Below, piece by piece: positions 9,746-20,808 of a stretch of 64,000 bases of DNA. Numbering within the stretch: position 1 is the first letter of the stretch; every line of letters starts with the position of its first letter. Position numbers and translations under genes: made by a program. The notes under the pieces were generated by a model, which did not search any database, had not been told where the DNA came from, and saw nothing but the letters and a program-made list of their open reading frames with translations. Source of the DNA: an uncultured Saprospiraceae bacterium (GTDB lineage Bacteria > Bacteroidota > Bacteroidia > Chitinophagales > Saprospiraceae); assembly GCA_938041445.1 (NCBI GenBank), contig CALISO010000029.1, positions 81,032 to 145,031 on the forward strand. The letters are read 5' to 3'.

Positions 9746-11053
9746 ATGGGACAAGTAGTAGCTATAGTCGGAAGACCAAACGTTGGTAAGTCTACGCTAT
9801 TCAATCGATTGATTGGCGAACGTAAGGCAATCATTGAGGACGTCAGTGGCGTCACTCGTGATCGTATATATGATTACTCTTATTGGAATGGTAAGAACTT
9901 CACTGTCATAGATACTGGGGGATATGTCCAGAATTCGGGTGATGTCTTTGAGGCAGCCATCAGAGAGCAAGCATTGATGGCTATGGAAGAGGCAGATGTC
10001 ATCTTATTTATGGTTGATGTGATGACCGGTATCACTGACCTTGATGAGGATATTGCTAGCATTTTGCGTAAGTCAAAGAAACATGTATTCCTTGTAGTCA
10101 ATAAGGTGGATAGTCCTACTCGTCAACTTATGGCAAATGAGTTTTGGAGTCTTGGATTTGAGAACACTTATTTCCTTTCTTCAATCACAGGTACAGGTAC
10201 AGGTGAAATCCTTGATGCTGTCACAGAATTGATGCCAGAAGAAGACCAGAATTCGAAAGAAGAAGTCCCTAAGATCTCTATCATTGGACAACCTAATGTG
10301 GGTAAGTCTTCATTGACTAATGCTCTTCTAGGAGAAGAAAGAAATATCGTTACAGACATTGCTGGTACTACTAGAGACTCCATCCATACTCCCTATGATA
10401 AGTTTGGTAAGAAGTTCTTACTTATTGATACCGCGGGGATAAGACGTAAGGCTAGAGTTCACGAAAATATCGAGTTCTACTCTGTAATGCGAGCAATCAG
10501 AGCACTTGAAGAAGCAGACATCTGTCTCTTGATGATTGATGCAACTCAAGGAATAGAAGCTCAAGATCTCAACATCTTCAGTTTAGCACAAAAACGTAAA
10601 AAAGGATTAGTCATCCTTGTCAACAAATGGGACTTAATTGAAAATAAAGAAACGAATACAGCCAAAGAGTTCACTGAAGATATCAATCGCAGGATTGCAC
10701 CATTTACAGACTTACCGATCATATTTATTAGTGCTCTAGATAAGACTAGAATATTCAAAGCAATAGATGTTGCGATGGAAGTCTACCACAATAGAAGTAG
10801 GAGAATCAAGACTTCAGAATTGAATGACTTGCTGCAAGATGCAATGATAAAAGTACCGCCACCGGCACATAGAGGTAAGTACATCAAAATCAAATATGTG
10901 ACTCAGCTAGACCTTGCATATCCAGCATTTGTGTTCTTCTGTAATCATCCGAAATTTATCAAAGAATCTTACAAAAACTATCTTGAAAATCAACTCAGAG
11001 AGAAGTATGATTTCAAAGGAGTACCACTCACTCTGTACTTCAGGACTAAGTAA
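9746..11053 (+). CDS. der: Ribosome biogenesis GTPase Der (EngA)
   Basis: Two tandem GTPase domains (GRPNVGKSTLFNRL and GQPNVGKSSLTNAL) and a C-terminal KH-like domain. Confidence 0.95.
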   Translation: MGQVVAIVGRPNVGKSTLFNRLIGERKAIIEDVSGVTRDRIYDYSYWNGKNFTVIDTGGYVQNSGDVFEAAIREQALMAMEEADVILFMVDVMTGITDLDEDIASILRKSKKHVFLVVNKVDSPTRQLMANEFWSLGFENTYFLSSITGTGTGEILDAVTELMPEEDQNSKEEVPKISIIGQPNVGKSSLTNALLGEERNIVTDIAGTTRDSIHTPYDKFGKKFLLIDTAGIRRKARVHENIEFYSVMRAIRALEEADICLLMIDATQGIEAQDLNIFSLAQKRKKGLVILVNKWDLIENKETNTAKEFTEDINRRIAPFTDLPIIFISALDKTRIFKAIDVAMEVYHNRSRRIKTSELNDLLQDAMIKVPPPAHRGKYIKIKYVTQLDLAYPAFVFFCNHPKFIKESYKNYLENQLREKYDFKGVPLTLYFRTK

Positions 11054-11083
11054 GATCTCACACAACAATTAAAAGATACTTAA

Positions 11084-11632
11084 ATGCAAGTCGACAAGAC
11101 TAAATTCAAAGATGTAGTCATTATCACTCCTAATGTATATGGAGATGACAGAGGATACTTCCTTGAGACATTCAACGCTAAGACGTGGGAAGGCATCATC
11201 CCGGACAGACCATTTGTTCAAGACAATGAATCTAAGTCTACGAGAGGTGTTCTTCGAGGCTTACACTTCCAAAAACCACCGTTCACCCAAGCAAAGTTAG
11301 TAAGAGTGGTAGAGGGAACAGTTCTAGATATCATCGTAGATCTACGTAAGTCAGAACCGACTTATGGCCAATCAATAGGTGTAGAACTTAGTGCTGAGAA
11401 TAAGAAAATGTTCTATGTTCCTCGTGGGTTTGCTCATGGATTTGTGGTTTTGAGTGAGAGTGCAATATTTGCATATAAATGCGACAATTTCTATTCACAA
11501 GAGCACGATGGAGGTGTCTATGCACTAGATGACCACCTTGCACTGAATTGGGGTCTTCCTACAGAAGATATTCAACTATCGGACAAGGATAAGAAGCAAG
11601 ATCACTGGGGACAACACTTTATATTTGAGTAA
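11084..11632 (+). CDS. rfbC: dTDP-4-dehydrorhamnose 3,5-epimerase
   Basis: DDRGYFLETFNAKTW, FVQDNESKSTRGVLRGLHFQ, VPRGFAHGFVVLSE. Confidence 0.95.
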   Translation: MQVDKTKFKDVVIITPNVYGDDRGYFLETFNAKTWEGIIPDRPFVQDNESKSTRGVLRGLHFQKPPFTQAKLVRVVEGTVLDIIVDLRKSEPTYGQSIGVELSAENKKMFYVPRGFAHGFVVLSESAIFAYKCDNFYSQEHDGGVYALDDHLALNWGLPTEDIQLSDKDKKQDHWGQHFIFE

Positions 11633-11656
11633 TCACAACTAAGTAAGTTCATCACT

Positions 11657-12520
11657 ATGCCAACAGTTCTCTATAACGGTACTACAGGTCAAGTAGGTCG
11701 TGCAATCCAAGAATTATCATCAGATCACCAATTCGAATGGATAGGAATCTCATCCGCTGATTGTGACCTAACTGATGCTGATGCGATCAAATCCATATTC
11801 GAAAAACATAAGGCTGATTATTTCATCCAAGTAGCAGCTTACACAACTGTAGACAAGGCTGAAGAAGAGCAAGATTTGGCCTATGCGATCAATAGCGAAT
11901 CGACTAAGCAGATAGCACAATTGTGCAAAGAGAATGGAATGACTATGCTCTATGTATCGAGTGACTATGTTTACCATAGTGTAGTGGACCAGCCGATCAA
12001 AGAATCAGATCCATGTACACCACAAGGAATCTATGCCAAATCTAAGTACCAAGGCGAGGAAAATGTACGAGCTACGATACCCGAGCACATAATTATGCGT
12101 ACATCTTGGGTCTACGACAAAGATGGTCACAATTTTGTCAATTCAATGATTAGACTTGGTCAAGCGAGAGAATCTCTGACGATAGTTGCTGATCAATATG
12201 GTGCTCCTACATATGCACCCGACATAGCTGAAGCACTGATCACAATGATCACTCAAATTGAAGCATCTACCCAGAAGTCAGACCTATATGGCACATATAA
12301 CTTTACAAATGGAGGTGTTACGCATTGGGCAGGTTTCGCCAAGGAGATATTCAATATCAAGGAGATAGAATGTACAGTTTCAGAAATAACAACTGAACAA
12401 TTCGGTGCTCCGGCTCCAAGACCAAAATGGAGTGTACTATCAACCGAAAAGTACCAAACAACCTTCAATAAGTCTATCAGGTCTTGGCAAGAATGTCTTA
12501 GAGACTGTCTAAGTATCTAA
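11657..12520 (+). CDS. rfbD: dTDP-4-dehydrorhamnose reductase
   Basis: YNGTTGQVGRAIQEL, AAYTTVDKAEEEQDLAYAIN, SSDYVY, RTSWVYDKDGHNFV. Confidence 0.93.
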   Translation: MPTVLYNGTTGQVGRAIQELSSDHQFEWIGISSADCDLTDADAIKSIFEKHKADYFIQVAAYTTVDKAEEEQDLAYAINSESTKQIAQLCKENGMTMLYVSSDYVYHSVVDQPIKESDPCTPQGIYAKSKYQGEENVRATIPEHIIMRTSWVYDKDGHNFVNSMIRLGQARESLTIVADQYGAPTYAPDIAEALITMITQIEASTQKSDLYGTYNFTNGGVTHWAGFAKEIFNIKEIECTVSEITTEQFGAPAPRPKWSVLSTEKYQTTFNKSIRSWQECLRDCLSI

Positions 12521-12566
12521 AAAGTAATCGGCATACAAAACAGATTTTGTAAATTAGGGTTCTAAG

Positions 12567-15278
12567 ATGATGAACTCTAAGATTATTAGCCAGTTAATTC
12601 AGCTCGGGGCCATATGCATAATGATGATGTATGGGATAGCTGATATATCTGCAACTCATAATAGAGCTGGAGAAATCATCTATGAGCAGACTGGCCCACT
12701 TACTATTAAGGCAACTATAAAAACTTATACTAAGGCATCAAGTACAGGAGCAGATAGAGATAGCTTAGAATTATTCTGGGGAGATGGATTAAGTAATGTA
12801 CTTCAAAGAAGTAATGGCGATGGCGTTACTATACCAGGTACTGACATCAAACTCAACTGCTACGAAGGAGAGCATACCTATGCTTCCAGAGCAACCTATA
12901 CCCTCTCTTTCAATGATCCTAATCGTGTTTCGGGCATACTAAATGTTAATTATCCTAATAGTGTGGATATACCTTTCTACCTAGAGACTACCTTCACCTT
13001 ACTAAATACACAATTTCAAGGACTCAACAATTCAGTTGTTTTACTGGAAGCTCCTCTGGACTTTGCCTGCAGAAACAAAACCTTTATTCATAATCCAAAT
13101 GCATTTGATATCGATGGTGATAGTATCGGATATGAGTTAGTGATTCCTATGAGTGCTGAAAATTTGCCAGTACCCAACTATGCGTTCCCAAATGAAATAA
13201 TCCAAGGAATCAATAACCAGATTTTCTTGGATCCATTGACTGGAGATTTCGTTTGGAATAGTCCACAAGCAGTTGGTGAATATAATATTGCTATCAAAAT
13301 CTCAGAGTTTAGAAATGGTCAATTGATCAGTAGCCTCATTAGAGACATGCAGATATTTGTAGACGACTGCGATGATAACCCGCCAACTGTAGACAGCGAA
13401 TTAGAGATATGTGTAGAAGCAGGTACATTAGTTGATATTCCACTAATTATAGATGATATAGATCCTGATGATCAGGTCAAAATAACTGGAACTGGAGGTC
13501 CTTTCTTAATAGATGGACCAAATGCTATGCTTAATGGCCCTGCTGATTTTGAAAGTATCCCATATAATGCTAGTCTTACTTGGCAGACTGTATGCGATCA
13601 TGCAAGAGAACAATATTATCAAGTAGTAATCAGAGCCGAAGACTTAGTGGGATTAGTCAATATTCATACGATACGTATAAAGGTAATTGCACCAGCACCA
13701 CAGGATCTAACCGTAGAATTCTCTCAAAATTCAAATGTATTATCGTGGCAGCATCCTTATAGCTGCGATGACGAATTTAGTGGCAACTTCTTAGGGTTCT
13801 CTGTTTGGCGAAGAGCTGGTAGTAATCCATTTGAGCTAGACGAGTGTGATCAAGGAATGGAAGGTAGAGGATACAATAGGATTGAATTCTTAACAAATGA
13901 CTTAAATCAAGATCGTTATACTTATGCTGATAATGAGGCTGGCAGTGAACAGGTATTTTGCTATCGTGTCACAGCTGTATTTGCCCGACTCAATGCCAAT
14001 CAAAATCCAGTGAATAGTGTAGAGAGTCAACCAAGTGAAGAGGTATGTATCCTGTCTAATAGAATCAGACCGTTTATGACGATGAATGATGTCATCTCTA
14101 CTGATCAATCCAATGGAGACATAAACATTGCTTGGCTAATGCCCAACGCTGAAGAATATGACACCGTAGAAAACACAGGACCTTATACTGTTGAGATATT
14201 TCAAACAATGCCAACACAAGCGAATCCAATCTCAAGTACAACTTATAATAGCTTCGTAGAGATTCCAGTGTTAGATACATTAATGTTAAGTAATCTGAAT
14301 ACGGCAAATACCCAACATCACTATCAAGTTGACTTAATAAATGGAAATACAGATAGAAATAGTGCCGAATCTGCTTCGTCAATCTTCCTATCAACAATTG
14401 CAACAGATATGGAGGCCCAGTTGTCTTGGTCATCAAGTGTACCTTGGGAAAATATCAATTACATGGTCTATCGAAGTATCAATGGTGGAGTATTTGAATT
14501 GATCTCCGAAACATCTAGTACAACCTATGTAGACCTAGACTTAGATAATGGTATAGAATACTGCTACTTTATCAGGTCGATTGGTACTTATAGTGTAGAA
14601 CCATTCCCAGATCCCATTATCAATAACTCACAAGAAGCTTGCCTCACCCCAATTGATAATGCTGCGCCATGTCCACTTCCATTGGAAGCCATAGGCATTT
14701 GTCAACAACTCGATGAAGGAGCTGTTCTTGATGAGGTATTCAATCAACTAATGTGGAGCAATAATCTCATAGACTGTCCAGAGAATTCTGATATTGCAGG
14801 TTATAACATATACTTTGGTATTGGACTAGAAGCAGACTTTGACTTGATTGATGAAGTCGAAATACCACTCGTCAATTATGAAGATCCTCGATCCAATATT
14901 GTTGGCGGCTGCTACTATATCACAGCAGTAGATAGTGTTGGTAATCAGAGCTTGCCATCTGACACTCTTTGCTTGAGCAGATGTAGCATATTTGAGTTAC
15001 CGAATACAGTTACACCTAATGCTGATGGTGCCAATGACCTATTCATACCAAGAAGTAATCTCTTCGTAGATGAGGTAGACTTTCGAGTGTTCAACAAGTG
15101 GGGCAATCTCATCTATCGCACTTCTGATCCAGAACTCAATTGGGATGGCAAGAATATGAATAACAATGATGTAGATGATGGCACTTACTACTACACTTGT
15201 GAGATATTCCAAGCCAATGAATTAGGCGTCAATGAGTCAGTTGATATCTTAAGTGGCTATATTGAGGTTATCCGCTGA
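12567..15278 (+). CDS. T9SS type-B (gliding motility-associated C-terminal domain) secreted protein
   Basis: Signal peptide, N-terminal module THNRAGEIIYEQTG, Fn3-like repeats, C-terminal LPNTVTPNADGANDLFIP...VFNKWGNLIYRT...WDGK...DGTYYYT. Confidence 0.9.
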   Translation: MMNSKIISQLIQLGAICIMMMYGIADISATHNRAGEIIYEQTGPLTIKATIKTYTKASSTGADRDSLELFWGDGLSNVLQRSNGDGVTIPGTDIKLNCYEGEHTYASRATYTLSFNDPNRVSGILNVNYPNSVDIPFYLETTFTLLNTQFQGLNNSVVLLEAPLDFACRNKTFIHNPNAFDIDGDSIGYELVIPMSAENLPVPNYAFPNEIIQGINNQIFLDPLTGDFVWNSPQAVGEYNIAIKISEFRNGQLISSLIRDMQIFVDDCDDNPPTVDSELEICVEAGTLVDIPLIIDDIDPDDQVKITGTGGPFLIDGPNAMLNGPADFESIPYNASLTWQTVCDHAREQYYQVVIRAEDLVGLVNIHTIRIKVIAPAPQDLTVEFSQNSNVLSWQHPYSCDDEFSGNFLGFSVWRRAGSNPFELDECDQGMEGRGYNRIEFLTNDLNQDRYTYADNEAGSEQVFCYRVTAVFARLNANQNPVNSVESQPSEEVCILSNRIRPFMTMNDVISTDQSNGDINIAWLMPNAEEYDTVENTGPYTVEIFQTMPTQANPISSTTYNSFVEIPVLDTLMLSNLNTANTQHHYQVDLINGNTDRNSAESASSIFLSTIATDMEAQLSWSSSVPWENINYMVYRSINGGVFELISETSSTTYVDLDLDNGIEYCYFIRSIGTYSVEPFPDPIINNSQEACLTPIDNAAPCPLPLEAIGICQQLDEGAVLDEVFNQLMWSNNLIDCPENSDIAGYNIYFGIGLEADFDLIDEVEIPLVNYEDPRSNIVGGCYYITAVDSVGNQSLPSDTLCLSRCSIFELPNTVTPNADGANDLFIPRSNLFVDEVDFRVFNKWGNLIYRTSDPELNWDGKNMNNNDVDDGTYYYTCEIFQANELGVNESVDILSGYIEVIR

Positions 15279-15401
15279 CAATAGTGTTCCTTATCCTTCA
15301 AGATTATCACCTTGTAACAGCATTATACTTTTCAATAACTATTTTTACCTTTCGTTTGTCTACTGTATGTATATTTTGGCAACGTTAAATCAATACAACA
15401 T

Positions 15402-16001
15402 ATGTTTTCAGGAATAGTAGAGACTACAGGATTAGTAAAAGAGATCATAGAAGAAGGAAGCAACATCACATGGTGGGTAGAATGCAACTTTGCAGAAGAG
15501 CTATATATTGATCAATCGATTGCACATAATGGCGTATGTTTAACGGTTACTGAGATTGTGGATAACTGCTACAGTGTTGTGATGATAGCTGAAACATTGA
15601 AAGTCTCGAGTCTTGGAGAAATAGCTATTAATAGTGTTGTCAATCTTGAACGTTGTATCAAAATGAATGACAGATTAGATGGCCATATCGTCCAAGGTCA
15701 CGTCGATAGTACTGGCACTTGTAAGCAGATAGAAGAAAGCGAAGGCAGTTGGTATTTTACATTTATGTATAATGATAACTCGCATCAAGGTCTGGTAGTC
15801 AGTAAGGGCTCTATTTGTATCAATGGAGTGAGCCTTACAGTGGTAAATCCAACAGAGACGACATTCCAAGTAGCAATCATACCATATACTTACGAGCATA
15901 CGCAGTTCCATCAATTGAAAGTGGGACAGACTGTCAATCTTGAGTTTGACATCTTAGGAAAGTATGTCCAACGGAACCTTGCCTATCTCAAGACTTCATA
16001 A
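15402..16001 (+). CDS. ribE: Riboflavin synthase alpha subunit
   Basis: MFSGIVETTGLVKEI, duplicated lumazine-binding domains (GVCLTVTEI, DGHIVQGHVDSTG, INGVSLTVV). Confidence 0.94.
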   Translation: MFSGIVETTGLVKEIIEEGSNITWWVECNFAEELYIDQSIAHNGVCLTVTEIVDNCYSVVMIAETLKVSSLGEIAINSVVNLERCIKMNDRLDGHIVQGHVDSTGTCKQIEESEGSWYFTFMYNDNSHQGLVVSKGSICINGVSLTVVNPTETTFQVAIIPYTYEHTQFHQLKVGQTVNLEFDILGKYVQRNLAYLKTS

Positions 16002-16018
16002 TGTAGCCAACGAAGTAT

Positions 16019-16522
16019 ATGTCAAGTCAATTCCCAGATAGAATATATGATACACTGATCATTCTTGGCTACCCCGCTAAGGATGACGGGACTCCTAGTG
16101 CGATACTCAGAACAAGATTAGACAGAGGCATCGAATTGTATAAGTCGGGAGTTGCTCCTATGATTATCGTTTCAGGTGGAGCTGCACATAACTTCTACAT
16201 AGAAGCTGAAGTGATGCACGGTTACCTCTTAGAAAATGGGATACCAGAATCGAAGGTGATTCAAGATCAAATTTCACTGAGCACAATTGACAATGCAGAG
16301 AATTGTGCTAACCTAATGGAGATGTATGAACTAAAAACTGCCTTGCTTGTCACCTCCAGCTTCCATGCTCCGAGGGCAAAACTGCTATTTGAAAAGCAAA
16401 ATATCGATATCGATACGACTTGTGGAGGAGAATCGCTCATATTCAGAATTATAACGCTTCCTCTCTATCCTATAGAATGGCTTTTGAGACTTATCATCGA
16501 TAAGCGAAATCCATATCTCTAA
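16019..16522 (+). CDS. YdcF/SanA-like DUF218 family protein
   Basis: LIILGYPAKDDGTPSAILRTRLDRGIELYKSG, IIVSGG, STIDNAENC, LLVTSSFHAPRA. Confidence 0.85.
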   Translation: MSSQFPDRIYDTLIILGYPAKDDGTPSAILRTRLDRGIELYKSGVAPMIIVSGGAAHNFYIEAEVMHGYLLENGIPESKVIQDQISLSTIDNAENCANLMEMYELKTALLVTSSFHAPRAKLLFEKQNIDIDTTCGGESLIFRIITLPLYPIEWLLRLIIDKRNPYL

Positions 16523-16577
16523 ACAGACAAGTCAACCTTCTCCCGTAAAAGAAAATCCATTATCTGTGAGTTATCCT

Positions 16578-16585
16578 TAACTTTG
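16578..16585 (+). promoter_or_regulatory. Bacteroidota-type -7 box (TAACTTTG)
   Basis: TAACTTTGC matches TAnnTTTG, 22 bp upstream of the ATG at 16608; no clear -33 TTTG. Confidence 0.4.
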
Positions 16586-16607
16586 CAGCCCAATATCGAT
16601 ACCACTT

Positions 16608-17480
16608 ATGACCAAAGAGACACATTCTGTACCCAAGCTTGACAAACAGCAGAGACTTTCTGACTATGTGGTCGGTATATTCCAAGCAATTACATCTAAG
16701 AAAGGGATGAAAAAAGCCATCACGAAGCAACTAGTGCTAGTAAATGGTGAACCTGGTCATTCAAGTCACTATATCAAAGGTGGAGAGACCATTGTTCTCT
16801 TGCAAGAAGAAGTAAAAGTGCCAATCTCAAACCTTGGAAGTTTAGGTATCGAAGTCTTACACGAAGATGACCACCTTGCAATAGTCTACAAGCCACCTGG
16901 GCTTGTTGTCAGTGGCAATCAAAAACGTACACTATATAATGCGCTACCTAACCTACTCACTCCAAGTACACAGATTGACGTAGCGCCTTTACCTGATCCT
17001 ATTCATCGATTGGACTATCCGACGAGCGGAGTCTTGCTCATAGGCAAAACTCGATCTACGATTACTTCACTTAATAAGCTATTCGAGAATCGAGAAGTGG
17101 AGAAAGTCTACTATGCTGTTACAGTGGGTACTATGAAAAATAAGACTAAAACAATTAAGACTGCAATAAAAGGAAAATCAGCTATATCTAAAGTAAAGCT
17201 GGTAGAATCAATACCTTCGGACAAATACCAAAGCCTAAACTTAGTCAAGCTGATGCCTGAGACTGGTCGCAAGCATCAGTTAAGAATCCATCTTGCTGAG
17301 TATGGTACACCTATCCTAGGAGATCAGATGTATGGAAAAGAAGGAAAAATCTCTGTTGGAAAAGGTCTTTACTTACACGGTTACTCTCTAAAATTCGTCC
17401 ATCCAGTGACATCAGAGACAGTACACATTAAGAAAGCTCCACCAAAGAAGTTTGAGATTAATGGATTACCTACACTCTAA
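16608..17480 (+). CDS. RluA family pseudouridine synthase with S4-like N-terminus
   Basis: PIHRLDYPTSGVLLIGKT, ETGRKHQLRIHLAEYGTPILGDQMYG. Confidence 0.9.
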   Translation: MTKETHSVPKLDKQQRLSDYVVGIFQAITSKKGMKKAITKQLVLVNGEPGHSSHYIKGGETIVLLQEEVKVPISNLGSLGIEVLHEDDHLAIVYKPPGLVVSGNQKRTLYNALPNLLTPSTQIDVAPLPDPIHRLDYPTSGVLLIGKTRSTITSLNKLFENREVEKVYYAVTVGTMKNKTKTIKTAIKGKSAISKVKLVESIPSDKYQSLNLVKLMPETGRKHQLRIHLAEYGTPILGDQMYGKEGKISVGKGLYLHGYSLKFVHPVTSETVHIKKAPPKKFEINGLPTL

Positions 17481-17520
17481 ATGTTGTAGGTAAACTATAG
17501 AAGAAATAAACAAGGTCACA

Positions 17521-20052
17521 TCAAAAATCCACCCTTAATCTAAGACTGAGTCTCCTGCCTGTGAGATTATTTGGTATGGCAAACTGTGTGTTGTAGATCG
17601 TTTTGATCCAAGTATTGGCAGAGACATTGGAGACATTCATCAGATTAAAGACATCGAGGCTAATCCAAGCACTGCGGAATGCACGTAAGAAATGTTCAGG
17701 ATTCTTTGCTCTGACACTGTCGTCAAATATTGAATAAGAGAATCCCATATCTACTCTGTGGTAGACTTTGAATCGGAAGGAATTACGCCGAACAATGTTA
17801 CTCCCGTTCAATCCAAATGGCAATCCACTTCCTACATTAAGATTCATCTGAACTTTAAATCTTTCGTTACCTGGTAGATAATCTTGAAAAAACATCGAGA
17901 CATTGAATCGTCTGTCAGTTGGTCTAGGTACCGTTTTAAGAATCGTATCCGTGGTATCCCCAACTTCTCTGAAAAGGTGTTCTACTCCATCAAGGCTCTC
18001 TCTTGCAGATAATAGAGACAAATTGATCCAACTTTCCGCTCCTGGCACAAACTCACCATTGACTCGCATATCAAGTCCAACTACATAGCCACTTGCATCA
18101 TTATTGCCACTATATCTGATCCTTACATTGTTGATATCATAGCTGATAAGATCATCAAGCTTCTTATAGTAAGCCTCAGCAATAAACTTAAATGGTTTGT
18201 CGCTGATCCGTAACCATGGAAAATTTAGCGTAAGCCCTGTAACTAGATGTATTGATCGTTGAGCATTGATATCTCCAGGATTGAGACTTCCATCTGCAAA
18301 TCTCAATTCACGGTAAAACGGAGGTTGGTAATACACACCACCTGCAAGTTTATAGGATATATCTTTATTGGTATTCAGCGGTTTGTATAACAACTGGAAT
18401 CGTGGACTAACTAAGAATTGATTATTATACGTCCAATGCGAAAATCTCAATCCAGCAGTTGCTCTTACTTCAGATTGATCAGCCTTTATTCTTGTGTAAG
18501 TATCCTGTAGATATGCAGTAGATCGGTATGACTCAATTTCATTTTGAGTGAAGATTGAAGAGTTGAGTAAAACTTGCTCTTGGCTAAATGGTAGACTATA
18601 GCCAGCTGAATCTATACGTTCCCATTCAGCAAGTTCGTCAGAGATCTTTTCAAGTTGAGTTTTTGCACTCCACTGGATGAAGTGTGTATGATTACTCGAT
18701 CCTTCAATTTGATACTCATATCCACCTTTATGTTGGAAGTTATATATCTGACTATTGAGGTAGTTACGAGCATATTGATGCTGTGTACCCACTCCTAGCA
18801 CAGCAATCTCCTCTTGGGTATCACTTGCGAGGTCAGTCTCTACTTGTGCTAATCGATAGAACCCAAGGATATCAAATGTTTCTGACTCAACTGAACTATA
18901 TCCAGAAGCCAAAAACTTTAGGAAGAACGGATTGGATGATCTATTTGGCAAATAAGTTAATGACACACCTCCCATTCCATTCACAAAGGCATCGCGTTGA
19001 CTCCCTTCAAATACTGTAGATAGATTCAGTGCAAATCCAATTAATCCAACTCCAGTACTTCTTGACTGAGGTATAAAATTGTAAGCACTAGTATTGTAAT
19101 TACCTATTGCTGCAAGCTGCCAAGATTCATTAAGGTCATATGTGATATAGGCTTGTCCATCAAAGAACTGTGGTGTATACTCACCTTCCACCTCTAGGGA
19201 GTTGAGTAGATATTGGGTCGTCTTGTATCTTGCTCCTACGAGTATCCTGAGAGCATTCTCCTTACCAAATGGATTGACTTTTCCTTCTAAGTGTGCTGAG
19301 CCTCCTAGAAAACTTGCTGAAGCACTCCCAGCAAACTCCTCAGGACGCTTGTATCTCACATCCAGGACACTACTCATCTTATCTCCATATTTAGCTTCAA
19401 AGCCACCGGAAGAGAATGATAAGTCCCTGATCAAGTCGATATTCGCGAATGTTAATCCTTCTTGTTGTCCTGACCTAATCAGCTGAGGTCTGAATATTTC
19501 AAAATCATTGACGTAAATAAGGTTTTCATCATAGTTACCCCCTCTGACATTATACTGACTACTCAATTCTCCTCCACTCGTTCCAGAAGCTCCCAAGGCA
19601 ATGTGGGGTAACACACTTTCAAGATTACCGGTTGTGGTAGGAAGTTTTTTGAGTTCTTCCATTGATTCACTGATGACTCCGAGGTCTTCAATCTTGGAAT
19701 CTCTGATCACTATCTCTACATCAGACTCGTAAGGCACAAGTGCGGCATTAATAATCCGAGTCCGACCTACGGTGACATTCCTAACAAGGAATTCAGCTTC
19801 ATTATACCCGATTCTGGAAAAGGTAATCTTATGATCGCCATCTATAGAAATTTCAATCTCAAAGAAGCCATCGATGTTTGTCTCAACGGCATTACTTGTA
19901 CCTGTCTCAAAGACAGTGGCAAAGTCTACAGGTTCATTTGTATCGAGATCAGTGACAACACCTTGTACCTTACAGACTTGAGCCTGTAGGCAAATTGTCC
20001 ACAGAACCGAAAGAATCAATATGAAGAGTAATCTAATACTGTAAGTTGTCAA
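17521..20052 (-). CDS. TonB-dependent outer membrane receptor with carboxypeptidase-regulatory-like N-terminal domain
   Basis: Signal peptide, CKVQGVVTDLDTNEPVDFATV, plug YNVRGGNYDENLIYVNDFEIFRP, C-terminal beta-strand ending RLSLRLRVDF. Confidence 0.9.
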   Translation of the reverse strand: MTTYSIRLLFILILSVLWTICLQAQVCKVQGVVTDLDTNEPVDFATVFETGTSNAVETNIDGFFEIEISIDGDHKITFSRIGYNEAEFLVRNVTVGRTRIINAALVPYESDVEIVIRDSKIEDLGVISESMEELKKLPTTTGNLESVLPHIALGASGTSGGELSSQYNVRGGNYDENLIYVNDFEIFRPQLIRSGQQEGLTFANIDLIRDLSFSSGGFEAKYGDKMSSVLDVRYKRPEEFAGSASASFLGGSAHLEGKVNPFGKENALRILVGARYKTTQYLLNSLEVEGEYTPQFFDGQAYITYDLNESWQLAAIGNYNTSAYNFIPQSRSTGVGLIGFALNLSTVFEGSQRDAFVNGMGGVSLTYLPNRSSNPFFLKFLASGYSSVESETFDILGFYRLAQVETDLASDTQEEIAVLGVGTQHQYARNYLNSQIYNFQHKGGYEYQIEGSSNHTHFIQWSAKTQLEKISDELAEWERIDSAGYSLPFSQEQVLLNSSIFTQNEIESYRSTAYLQDTYTRIKADQSEVRATAGLRFSHWTYNNQFLVSPRFQLLYKPLNTNKDISYKLAGGVYYQPPFYRELRFADGSLNPGDINAQRSIHLVTGLTLNFPWLRISDKPFKFIAEAYYKKLDDLISYDINNVRIRYSGNNDASGYVVGLDMRVNGEFVPGAESWINLSLLSARESLDGVEHLFREVGDTTDTILKTVPRPTDRRFNVSMFFQDYLPGNERFKVQMNLNVGSGLPFGLNGSNIVRRNSFRFKVYHRVDMGFSYSIFDDSVRAKNPEHFLRAFRSAWISLDVFNLMNVSNVSANTWIKTIYNTQFAIPNNLTGRRLSLRLRVDF

Positions 20053-20704
20053 GTCCTGTGCTTTTCAATCGAGAGATAGTATCTAATGGATCTTCAGACT
20101 TGAATACAGCTGATCCTGCAACGAGGACATTTGCACCAGCTTGAAGAATTTTTTCTGCGTTATGAAGACCAACACCACCATCTACCTCTATCAACGTATC
20201 TAGGTTACGGGTGATGATTTCGTCTTTGAGTGCTTTGATCTTATGGAGAGTACGATAGATAAACTTCTGTCCACCAAATCCTGGATTGACAGACATAATC
20301 ACTACTAAGTCAACAATCTCAAGCACATCAAAAATCGTCTCTACAGGCGTATGTGGATTGAGTGCTACCCCAGCCTTTGCGCCAGCATCATGTATCATCT
20401 GTATTGTACGATGCACGTGATTAGTTGCCTCAGCGTGAAAAGACACATATTGTGCTCCCAACTCTGCAAACTGCTGGACATATTGCTCTGGTCTATCAAT
20501 CATTAAGTGGACATCTACAACTTTGTCACATTTGGAGGCAACCGCCTTGACTATAGGATGACCAAAAGAAATATTGGGCACAAACTGTCCATCCATCACG
20601 TCTAAATGGAACCATTCGGCTTCACTTTTATTGACTAAAGTGATCGCTTTGTCAAGATGCAAAAAATCTGCTGCTAATAAAGAAGGGGCAATGATGTGGG
20701 ACAT
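20033..20704 (-). CDS. rpe: Ribulose-phosphate 3-epimerase
   Basis: IAPSLLAADFLHL, HLDVMDGQFVPNISFG, VMSVNPGFGGQKFI, IEVDGGV. Confidence 0.95.
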   Translation of the reverse strand: MSHIIAPSLLAADFLHLDKAITLVNKSEAEWFHLDVMDGQFVPNISFGHPIVKAVASKCDKVVDVHLMIDRPEQYVQQFAELGAQYVSFHAEATNHVHRTIQMIHDAGAKAGVALNPHTPVETIFDVLEIVDLVVIMSVNPGFGGQKFIYRTLHKIKALKDEIITRNLDTLIEVDGGVGLHNAEKILQAGANVLVAGSAVFKSEDPLDTISRLKSTGLDNLQY

Positions 20705-20708
20705 AGGT

Positions 20709-20716
20709 CAAATGTA
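20709..20716 (-). promoter_or_regulatory. Bacteroidota-type -7 box (TACATTTG) just upstream of rpe
   Basis: Minus strand TACATTTGACCTATG; the box lies 4 bp from the start codon, with TTTG 11 bp further upstream. Confidence 0.35.
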
Positions 20717-20808
20717 AAACAAAAAGACAAATCTACCTCTTATATCATATGTAGAGGCAATGAATTACGCATATTTGTCGCTGCAATTAAGACTCTAACG
20801 TAACACTG

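Noticed and set aside
12534-12555. ACAAAA-CAGA-TTTTGT hairpin after rfbD as a terminator
   Set aside because: The stem is only AT-rich and short with no following T-tract; too weak to call.
15279-15401. FMN riboswitch upstream of ribE
   Set aside because: No conserved RFN core segments (e.g. AGGGGCAGGGTGAAATTCCC-like or GACCGGCGGT-like) in the leader.
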